From contig CAJUNK010000017.1 of NCBI GenBank assembly GCA_910587815.1, forward strand, positions 1-9,690: a DNA stretch of 9,690 nucleotides. The letters run 5' to 3'. Below are positions 1-5,041 of the stretch, one piece after another. A model generated the notes under the pieces. It did not search any database. It was not told the DNA's origin and saw only the letters and a list, made by a program, of their open reading frames with translations. This DNA comes from Candidatus Gastranaerophilales bacterium (GTDB lineage Bacteria; Cyanobacteriota; Vampirovibrionia; Gastranaerophilales; Gastranaerophilaceae). Numbering within the stretch: position 1 is the stretch's first letter; each line of letters starts with the position of its first letter. The position numbers and the translations under genes are program-made.

Positions 1-172
1 CCATTAAAAGTGATGCCACCAGTAATGCCATGAGTAGTTCAACAAGAGAAAAGGCCATACTGCATTTGGAACTTAAAGTAACAATTGATTTACAATTCTT
101 TACAAAAATTTTACAAAATTTTGCACAGCAAAAACATAACCTTTTAAAGGCTTTTAGATAAACAATTTCCAT
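1..172 (-). CDS. Prepilin-like protein (type IV pilin / pseudopilin N-terminus), partial
   Basis: Only the first 57 codons are inside the window; the gene runs off the left edge. The frame from 172 reads a basic, Cys-rich leader of about 38 residues, then MAFSLVELLMALLVASLLM. This is the class III signal pattern: small residue, Phe, Ser/Thr-Leu-Val-Glu, then a hydrophobic helix. In this family a PilD-type peptidase cuts just before the Phe, and the Glu at +5 guides assembly into a pilus or type II secretion pseudopilus. The start at 172 is preferred because GGAG lies 9 nt upstream (182-185) and because the later ATG at 58 would leave a two-residue leader and has no ribosome binding site. The Ala at -1 (Gly is usual) and the long six-Cys leader are odd. 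The subfamily cannot be told from this fragment. Confidence 0.7.
   Translation of the reverse strand, partial: MEIVYLKAFKRLCFCCAKFCKIFVKNCKSIVTLSSKCSMAFSLVELLMALLVASLLM
89..116. repeat. Three TTTACAA repeats at helical spacing
   Basis: TTTACAA occurs at 89-95, 99-105 and 110-116, with starts 10 and 11 bp apart, so all three face one side of the helix. They lie inside the predicted prepilin leader coding sequence (read there as TTGTAAA). If the pilin really starts at 58 they would be upstream regulatory DNA instead. AT-richness makes chance occurrence possible. Confidence 0.3.
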
Positions 173-181
173 TTAAAATGA

Positions 182-185
182 CTCC
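182..185 (-). promoter_or_regulatory. Shine-Dalgarno site deciding the prepilin start
   Basis: On the minus strand this reads GGAG (TTGGAG in context), 9 nt before the ATG at 172. No comparable site precedes the internal ATG at 58. This is the main support for a long-leader prepilin. Confidence 0.55.
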
Positions 186-217
186 AATTTTTTCGATAAA
201 CAGCTTTTCGTATTCAT

Positions 218-235
218 TCACGTTCGTGAACGTGA
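218..235. promoter_or_regulatory. Palindromic operator candidate between divergent prepilin and XRE genes
   Basis: TCACGTTC-GT-GAACGTGA is a perfect 8-bp inverted repeat with a 2-bp spacer, and its GC stands out from the surrounding AT-rich DNA. It sits just upstream of a TATACT -10 element (247-252), about where the -35 of the XRE gene should be, and between that gene and the divergent prepilin. XRE-family proteins bind such dyads as dimers, so autorepression by the adjacent regulator is the simplest reading. Control of the prepilin gene is also possible. Confidence 0.65.
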
Positions 236-246
236 TAATTTTATTT

Positions 247-252
247 TATACT
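247..252 (+). promoter_or_regulatory. Probable -10 element of the XRE regulator
   Basis: TATACT matches the sigma70 -10 consensus at 5 of 6 positions. The expected start site (about 259) leaves a leader of about 7 nt before the ATG at 266, and there is no Shine-Dalgarno sequence. No good -35 hexamer is seen; that position lies in the palindrome. Confidence 0.45.
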
Positions 253-265
253 TATTATTTAAAAA

Positions 266-526
266 ATGCAACAAGCTGATAAGAAAAAATTAATTTGCGC
301 TCTTGCTGGCACAGCCCTAAAGCAATTGAGAAAAGATAAAAGCCTGTATCTTTTGGCAGGCGAATATGAAATTTCAACCTCTCTTTTAAATAATTTAGAA
401 AGAGGACTGAAAGATCCGCAATTGACAACTGTTTTTAAGATTTCAGAAGCACTTGGCATAAAAGCTTCAGAATTTGTAAAAATTATTGAAGATGGTCTAC
501 CTAAAGATTTTTCCTTAATTGATTAG
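266..526 (+). CDS. Small XRE-family helix-turn-helix transcriptional regulator
   Basis: This 86-residue protein is essentially one Cro/CI-type HTH domain. Helix 1 covers about residues 14-23. The turn-helix region falls near LLAGEYEIS (29-37), followed by the recognition helix TSLLNNLERGLKDP (38-51), with the typical L-x-x-x-E-R-G-x-x-x-P ending. Helices 4 and 5 include TTVFKISEALGIKASEFV (54-71). There is no ligand or dimerisation domain beyond a 15-residue tail. The gene is monocistronic, has almost no 5' leader, and ends 7 nt from the end of the convergent matrixin gene with no terminator visible between them. Its likely target is the dyad at 218-235, which would make it an autorepressor and possibly a regulator of the divergent prepilin gene. 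The regulatory target is inferred from position only. Confidence 0.8.
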   Translation: MQQADKKKLICALAGTALKQLRKDKSLYLLAGEYEISTSLLNNLERGLKDPQLTTVFKISEALGIKASEFVKIIEDGLPKDFSLID

Positions 527-533
527 TGGGAAA

Positions 534-1310
534 TTATTTTTGGGGTGGTTTTCTTATAATAAAATTATTGTGCACTTGCATAAGATACATTTTTAAATCA
601 CCAATATTTTGATTTTCTTGAATTAAATCTTTATTAAATGCAGAATGTTCAATGCCATCTTTTACCTTTTGAAATTCTGTTTTTTCTCCTGATAGGACAA
701 GGACAAGCTCATCTAAATCTCTTGCTTTTGAACCCGAATGCAGAGCTAAAATTTCATCAGCAGTTTTTCCAACATCAAATTTATAAAGCCAGCGCAGCGT
801 TTGAATATCACGGCTTGAAAGGTTTACAACACCATACTGATGCGGGGTATACATTATATCTTCTTTGTATGGTGAATGGCCAAGACCAAGAGCATGGCCT
901 ATTTCATGTAAAATTGTGTGATAAACTTCAGCTTCATCCATATATTGTTTGCAAATAATGCCGTCAGAAAGGCCTATCTTTACCTCTGCTGAATAAAATC
1001 TGCCATTTGGATCATAATGAAACTGGCACTGGCCAAGGGATTTTCTATCCACCCTTTTCCATTCCAAATTTACCTGAGAATCAATCAGAGCATTTACAAG
1101 ATTAAAGCCTATTATGCCACCTGCTGCACTCTGCCATGCTTCAAGTGCTTGAATTACAAGGCTTTGATATTTATACGCATCAGATTGAGATGTAGATTTA
1201 TACCATCTGTATGGCGCAATATAAAAGGTGAGCGGCATCATATTTGAAGGCCACCTTGAAATTTTACCCTTATTATTTAAACAGTGTTGAAGATATGTTT
1301 TTCTTTGCAT
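534..1310 (-). CDS. Matrixin-family (M10A-like) zinc metalloprotease
   Basis: This 258-residue protein carries the full metzincin signature HEIGHALGLGH at 135-145. His135, His139 and His145 are the zinc ligands and Glu136 is the catalytic base. The Met-turn follows as DIMYTP, with Met153. The N-terminal strand RWPSNMMPLTFYI (19-31) resembles the opening of bacterial matrixin domains, and the region up to about residue 180 is the catalytic fold. About 75 further charged residues (185-258) form an extension I do not recognise. No signal peptide, lipobox or cysteine-switch propeptide (PRCGxPD) is visible, so either export uses another route or the protein acts inside the cell. The ATG at 1310 is preferred because a minus-strand TATAAT ends 10 nt upstream of it. 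There is no Shine-Dalgarno site. The gene is divergent from ybaB and convergent with the XRE gene. Confidence 0.85.
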   Translation of the reverse strand: MQRKTYLQHCLNNKGKISRWPSNMMPLTFYIAPYRWYKSTSQSDAYKYQSLVIQALEAWQSAAGGIIGFNLVNALIDSQVNLEWKRVDRKSLGQCQFHYDPNGRFYSAEVKIGLSDGIICKQYMDEAEVYHTILHEIGHALGLGHSPYKEDIMYTPHQYGVVNLSSRDIQTLRWLYKFDVGKTADEILALHSGSKARDLDELVLVLSGEKTEFQKVKDGIEHSAFNKDLIQENQNIGDLKMYLMQVHNNFIIRKPPQK

Positions 1311-1315
1311 ATAAT
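1287..1315 (+). promoter_or_regulatory. Sigma70-type promoter for ybaB
   Basis: TTGAAG (1287-1292), a 17-bp spacer and TATAAT (1310-1315) form a good housekeeping promoter. The predicted start near 1322 gives a leader of about 32 nt that contains the ybaB Shine-Dalgarno site. The promoter lies within the first codons of the divergent matrixin gene. Confidence 0.65.
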
Positions 1316-1320
1316 AGATA

Positions 1321-1326
1321 ATTATA
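1321..1326 (-). promoter_or_regulatory. -10 element of the matrixin gene
   Basis: The minus strand reads a perfect TATAAT here. The expected start (about 1314) is roughly 4 nt before the matrixin ATG at 1310, so the mRNA would be nearly leaderless. No convincing -35 is seen 16-18 bp upstream. Confidence 0.45.
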
Positions 1327-1353
1327 ACATAAGACTAGAGGAGATTTTAAATT

Positions 1354-1686
1354 ATGAATATGATTCAAATGATGCAACAAGCACAAAAAATGCAAAAAAA
1401 ATTAAAAGACGCACAAGATGCATTAAGAGAAACCGAAGTAATGGGTCAATGTGCAGGCAATGCTGTAGAAGTTACTTTCAACGGACAAGGAAAATTTAAA
1501 AATATAAAAATTAAACCTGAAGCTATAAATTCAGAAAATCCTGAAAGCGTTGATAGGGAAACAATTGAAATGCTTGAAGATTTAATTTCAGAAGCAATGA
1601 ATGATGCTACCAAAAAAGCTGCATCAGAAATGGAAAAATCCATGAAACAAGCAACTGGCGGCATAAATATTCCTGGATTATTCTAA
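1354..1686 (+). CDS. ybaB: YbaB/EbfC family nucleoid-associated protein
   Basis: This 110-residue protein is the normal length for the family. It shows an N-terminal helix rich in Met, Gln and Lys (MIQMMQQAQKMQKKL, residues 3-17), a central beta region containing NAVEVTFNGQGKFKNIKI, an acidic helix (EMLEDLISEAMNDA), and a Gly-rich end, GGINIPGLF. YbaB proteins are dimeric, bind DNA without strong sequence preference, and are widely encoded next to recR. AGAGGAG (1337-1343) lies 10 nt before the ATG. The usual upstream partner dnaX is absent here; the gene has its own promoter and is divergent from the matrixin gene. It is probably co-transcribed with recR across the structured intergenic element. 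Confidence 0.93.
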   Translation: MNMIQMMQQAQKMQKKLKDAQDALRETEVMGQCAGNAVEVTFNGQGKFKNIKIKPEAINSENPESVDRETIEMLEDLISEAMNDATKKAASEMEKSMKQATGGINIPGLF

Positions 1687-1689
1687 ATG

Positions 1690-1850
1690 CGTAAGCCGGT
1701 GTTCTTAAGGAACTTGCAATAAGCAAGTGACCAGAACATTACGATGGCGACGAAGCCTTAGCTGTGCGCAAGGCACAAGTGCTACAGATAACGTCATCCA
1801 TGTGGGATAGGATGTGAGCCCACCGGGGCGAAACACCCACAGGAGCCTGC
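1690..1850 (+). ncRNA. GC-rich structured RNA candidate between ybaB and recR (family not recognised)
   Basis: This stretch is about 52% GC by count (1687-1860), inside DNA near one-third GC, and has no sensible reading frame. Possible stems are ACTTGC/GCAAGT (1712-1717 with 1723-1728, 5-nt loop) and TAGC-TGTGC/GCACA-GCTA (1759-1767 with 1773-1777 and 1781-1784). A long-range CCGGTG/CACCGG pairing (1696-1701 with 1821-1826) could close the whole. GTGGG (1802-1806) can pair with either of two CCCAC copies (1819-1823, 1836-1840), and the first pairing excludes the long-range stem. The element ends directly at the recR Shine-Dalgarno site. I see no SRP, RNase P, tmRNA or common riboswitch core. 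It may be a small RNA processed from the ybaB-recR mRNA or a cis-acting recR leader. Confidence 0.55.
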
Positions 1851-1856
1851 TTGGAG
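1851..1856 (+). promoter_or_regulatory. Shine-Dalgarno site deciding the recR start
   Basis: TTGGAG lies 6 nt before the ATG at 1863. A longer frame would begin with the TTG at 1851, but that codon is itself part of this site, so the ATG is the real start. Confidence 0.75.
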
Positions 1857-1862
1857 TTAACT

Positions 1863-2459
1863 ATGGAATACACAAAACCACTTGCAAAACTAATAGAATA
1901 TTTTCAAAAACTTCCATCTATTGGGCCAAAAACAGCTCAAAGGCTTGCTTTGCATCTTTTAAAAATGCCTTTAAATGAGGTGGAAAGATTTGCAGAAAGC
2001 ATGATTGAAGCTAAAACCACAATCAGCTATTGCGATATTTGTTTTAATATGTCGTCTTCAAACCCTTGTGAAATTTGTCAAAATAATGCAAGAAATCGCG
2101 AAATTATTTGCGTTGTGGGCGAAACAAAAGATTTAATTGCAATTGAAAAAACAAATGAATATAATGGCCTATACCACGTATTACAAGGCCTTATTTCACC
2201 AATAGATGGCATTGGCCCTGATGATATTAGAATTAGAGAACTTCTAACCCGTGTGCACAATGATGACATCAAAGAAGTAATACTTGCACTAAATCCTTCT
2301 GTTGAAGGGGAAGCTACAAGCATGTATTTAAACAAACTATTAAAGCCTTTTGGCATAAAGATTTCAAGGATAGCATTTGGTATACCATTAGGGTCTGAAC
2401 TAGAATATGCAGATGAATTAACGCTAATAAAAGCACTTGAAGCAAGATGCGAGATGTAG
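1863..2459 (+). CDS. recR: Recombination mediator protein RecR
   Basis: RecR works with RecO (and RecF) to load RecA onto SSB-coated single-stranded DNA at gaps and stalled forks. From the ATG the protein has 198 residues, the family norm. It shows a helix-hairpin-helix near the N-terminus (LPSIGPKTAQRLALHLL, 17-33) and a four-Cys zinc finger (Cys57, Cys60, Cys69, Cys72). The Toprim domain starts at IICVVGETKDLIAIE (81-95) and includes the GIGPDDIRI stretch (116-124). It ends with the conserved RIAFGIPLGSELEYADELTL region (169-188). It follows ybaB as in many bacteria, but 176 nt of structured sequence separates the two genes. A leader element overlapping its ribosome binding site could modulate translation; that is inferred from position. 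Confidence 0.96.
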   Translation: MEYTKPLAKLIEYFQKLPSIGPKTAQRLALHLLKMPLNEVERFAESMIEAKTTISYCDICFNMSSSNPCEICQNNARNREIICVVGETKDLIAIEKTNEYNGLYHVLQGLISPIDGIGPDDIRIRELLTRVHNDDIKEVILALNPSVEGEATSMYLNKLLKPFGIKISRIAFGIPLGSELEYADELTLIKALEARCEM

Positions 2460-2504
2460 TTTTATATTATCCTTTAGAATATAGACTTGTGCATTTAAAA
2501 GAAA

Positions 2505-2532
2505 AGTCAGTTTTTCATAAGAAAAACTGACT
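2505..2532. terminator. Perfect 12-bp hairpin downstream of recR
   Basis: AGTCAGTTTTTC (2505-2516) pairs fully with GAAAAACTGACT (2521-2532) around an ATAA loop. On the plus strand no U-tract follows, so it is a weak intrinsic terminator for recR. On the minus strand it is followed by a T-rich run. It may instead stabilise the recR 3' end, or be the inner arm of the larger structure closed by TGTGCAT/ATGCACA (2488-2494 with 2561-2567). Confidence 0.45.
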
Positions 2533-2600
2533 AGAAATAGTTTACGAGTGAGAGTGGAATATGCACAGTAATTATAATAAAAATCTTAGACATAAAAGTA

Positions 2601-2620
2601 AACTACCCGTTCAGGTAGTT
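2601..2620 (+). terminator. Terminator-like hairpin before the GT-C gene
   Basis: AACTACC (2601-2607) pairs with GGTAGTT (2614-2620) around a 6-nt loop, followed by CTTGATT, a poor U-tract. The 5' arm overlaps GTAAACTA (2598-2605), which can instead pair with TAGTTTAC at 2538-2545. The hairpin therefore has a ready-made competing partner. It lies upstream of the next promoter and would insulate recR transcription from the membrane protein gene. Confidence 0.5.
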
Positions 2621-2648
2621 CTTGATTAATGTACATTTATTGCACTTC

Positions 2649-2677
2649 TTGACTAGGCAGTATTTTAACCCTATAAT
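2649..2677 (+). promoter_or_regulatory. Near-consensus sigma70 promoter giving a leaderless mRNA
   Basis: TTGACT (2649-2654), a 17-bp spacer and TATAAT (2672-2677) match consensus at 11 of 12 positions. A start site 7 nt past the -10 falls on the A of the ATG at 2684, and no Shine-Dalgarno site exists between them. Confidence 0.8.
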
Positions 2678-2683
2678 TAGCCT

Positions 2684-4810
2684 ATGCTAATATCCTGTTT
2701 ACTGATATTTTTGGCATCATGCCTGTTTTGCATAATATTTGGGTGCGGTTTATATTTTTTTCCGATTACATTTGGTCTTATTATTTTAAATATTGAAATT
2801 TTATCAGTGTTTAAAATGATATCAGCAGATGGGATAATATTTATAAATTTTGTTACTTTATTTATTACAACAGTATTATTTGCAAAAAAAATCAGAAATG
2901 ACGGCATACCAAAGATTAATTTTAAAAAAATCCTGCAAGAGCTTTTAAATAATTTTAAAAAATTATTCTATGCATTTAAACTAGATAAAAGTCTATTAAT
3001 ATTGGCGTTTTGTTTTTTAGTATTAATTATATCGGCATTTATTTTATGTGCGTTTTTGCCGGCAAATGGTCTTGATACACTTGCATATCATGCTTATCGA
3101 GCGTTGGTTTGGGTACAAAAAGGACATATTTTTCATTTTGAAACAAATGACATAAGAAACCTTGTAATGCCTATTAATTCTGAATTAATTTATACCTGGA
3201 TATATGCACTTACAAAAAAGGATATAGGATTTGCATTTTTAGAATTTTTCAGCTTTATATTTGGAATCGTTGGAATTTGGGCGCTTTTTGACAGACTAAA
3301 AATAACATATAGAAAAAGACTGTGGGCAATTTTTGTATTTTCATCATTTGCAGGAATAATCTCTCAAATTTCAAGCACACAAAGCGATTTAGTGGTGGGA
3401 ACCTTATTATTATATTCAATACTATTTTTCTTAGATTTTGTTAAAGAAAATAAGGGATTTTTCAAACAAACAAAAGGGTATTTTTCAAGTCTTTCTTTTG
3501 CGCTTGCACTTGGCGTAAAAAGCACTGCATTTATGGCAGGACTGCCAATTGTTTTATTATTTTTATTTTATTCCCTAAAGAAAAAACAGGCTAAAGATTT
3601 TATATATTTTATTTGTATGCTTATTTTAAATTTCTTTGTTTTTTCAAGCTATAATTACATTTTAAATTTTATTGATTATCTAAATCCTTTTGGTTCTGAA
3701 ATTTCCATCAATAGACATGGTTTTTTTGGCGGCTTTAAAGGTTTTATTGCAAATTTTATAAGATATAACATTCAAATGCTCGATTTTGCAGGCTTCAAGT
3801 GGGGAATTTACCTTAGTTGGATAATGTTTGAAATCCAAAAAAGTTTGTTTGCAATTCTTCACATACCTTTCAATACAGGCGTATTAATGAAAATGGAAGG
3901 ATTAAACTCTTCTCTTGTAGAACAAACAATCGGCTTTGGTATTACAGGTTTTTTGGCTTTTATTCCAAGTGTTCTTATTGCAATAAAACTTTTAATTAAA
4001 AAGACAGGTAAGAGATTAAAAGAGAGATGGATAATTCTTTTAAATCTCGGTTTATTATTTTATTTGAATTTAATAGTTTTAAGTTTTGCCATAGGTTATA
4101 TGGTATACAGTATCAGATTTATTACAGCATTTGTTTTAATAAGCTCTCCAGTTTTGATATTTTGCTATAGCAGAAAGAAATGCTTTTATAAAAATACGGT
4201 CATTTTCTTTTGTATATTTTATATGACAATTGCATCAGGCCACCTTGCAGCAAGGCCATTATATAAATTAATAGATGCTTATAAAAAAGAGAATAGCTAT
4301 ACAACCTTTGTGGATAACACAAGACACATGAGCTATGATTTCTTCAAAGGCGACAAGCCAGGATACAAGATGAGTAACACTCTTTTTGCATATATTGGCG
4401 AAAATAAAACAGTAGGCCTTTTTGCAAACGATGATATTTTAATGCATTTAACCAAAATTGATGCTGCTAAAAAGCATATTTTGGTTGACGAATTAATTGC
4501 CCCAAGATTTGATAGCTATGATATTAAAAAATATGATTATATAATCACCCCATACCCAAGCCAGCTTTTAGATGAATTTAATAATAAAGACAAAAAAGCA
4601 TACAATGCAGGTTTATATCCAAAAGATTGTTATTTTAGGGAAAATGATGCCATAAAAAAAGTTGTAAAAATTGAATGTGGCATACCCTATAAAAAGATTG
4701 AAGATAAAGGGTTTGAAGCAAAATATAATATTAGAATAGGCTGGCAAAATATAGATAATATAACAGAATATGTGCAATATATAATTTGGCAAAATATAGA
4801 TATTTTATAA
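2684..4810 (+). CDS. Multi-pass GT-C / ArnT-PMT-like glycosyltransferase family membrane protein
   Basis: This 708-residue protein has about 12 hydrophobic helices between residues 3 and 520 and a soluble C-terminal part of about 185 residues (525-708). The first large loop after the helix at 105-125 carries LDTLAYHAYRALVWVQKG (130-147), with Asp131, His136 and Arg139, followed by RNLVMPINSE (158-167). Further on are SSTQSDLVVG (230-239), ALALGVKSTA (273-282) and NPFGSE (334-339). This order matches bacterial GT-C proteins that transfer sugars from polyprenyl-phosphate donors at the outer face of the membrane; their catalytic acidic residue sits in that first loop, so Asp131 is the candidate. 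The acceptor could be envelope glycan, lipid or protein and cannot be told here. The ATG at 2684 begins the first membrane helix and coincides with the predicted transcription start. The gene stands alone, and its base composition is more AT-rich than that of the downstream paralogues. Confidence 0.75.
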   Translation: MLISCLLIFLASCLFCIIFGCGLYFFPITFGLIILNIEILSVFKMISADGIIFINFVTLFITTVLFAKKIRNDGIPKINFKKILQELLNNFKKLFYAFKLDKSLLILAFCFLVLIISAFILCAFLPANGLDTLAYHAYRALVWVQKGHIFHFETNDIRNLVMPINSELIYTWIYALTKKDIGFAFLEFFSFIFGIVGIWALFDRLKITYRKRLWAIFVFSSFAGIISQISSTQSDLVVGTLLLYSILFFLDFVKENKGFFKQTKGYFSSLSFALALGVKSTAFMAGLPIVLLFLFYSLKKKQAKDFIYFICMLILNFFVFSSYNYILNFIDYLNPFGSEISINRHGFFGGFKGFIANFIRYNIQMLDFAGFKWGIYLSWIMFEIQKSLFAILHIPFNTGVLMKMEGLNSSLVEQTIGFGITGFLAFIPSVLIAIKLLIKKTGKRLKERWIILLNLGLLFYLNLIVLSFAIGYMVYSIRFITAFVLISSPVLIFCYSRKKCFYKNTVIFFCIFYMTIASGHLAARPLYKLIDAYKKENSYTTFVDNTRHMSYDFFKGDKPGYKMSNTLFAYIGENKTVGLFANDDILMHLTKIDAAKKHILVDELIAPRFDSYDIKKYDYIITPYPSQLLDEFNNKDKKAYNAGLYPKDCYFRENDAIKKVVKIECGIPYKKIEDKGFEAKYNIRIGWQNIDNITEYVQYIIWQNIDIL

Positions 4811-4929
4811 TAATCGAAACCATTACTATAAATTATACAAATCTGAAAACAATTGCCCTGCAAGGTTTTTAAATTTTTTGTTAAAAAGTGTAACATTTTA
4901 TAACAATTTTCTCAAGTTTTCATACAACA

Positions 4930-4959
4930 TTGCCGAAGTGTTTTGTATAGAAGTATTAT
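4930..4959 (+). promoter_or_regulatory. Possible promoter of the first paralogue
   Basis: TTGCCG (4930-4935), an 18-bp spacer and TATTAT (4954-4959) form a plausible but imperfect sigma70 promoter about 80 nt before the start codon. The 231-nt gap it lies in is otherwise AT-rich, with no gene I can support. AAAGGA (5029-5034) is the ribosome binding site of the next gene. Confidence 0.35.
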
Positions 4960-5041
4960 ATATCTTCTGTATATCACTTGGCTTTGCCAGCAAAAAATTG
5001 GATGAAAATAATAAAATTATAAAGTGCGAAAGGATTAAAGA

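Noticed and set aside
638..958. Plus-strand open frames opposite the matrixin gene (638-958, 1017-1247)
   Set aside because: They lie antisense to a well-supported protease gene, have no ribosome binding site and encode no recognisable motif.
1690..1850. Assignment of the ybaB-recR element to SRP RNA, RNase P RNA, tmRNA or a group II intron
   Set aside because: The SRP core (GGAAGCAGC region), the RNase P P4 sequences, a tag-peptide frame and an intron domain V are all missing. A short AAAC-CCCAC-GGAGC likeness to RNase P lies at the wrong distance from any P4 partner.
1851..1862. TTG start for recR adding four residues
   Set aside because: The TTG is part of the TTGGAG ribosome binding site, and the ATG at 1863 gives the standard 198-residue length.
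2505..2532. Calling the 12-bp hairpin a firm recR terminator
   Set aside because: No U-tract follows on the plus strand, so it is listed only as a terminator-like hairpin of moderate confidence.
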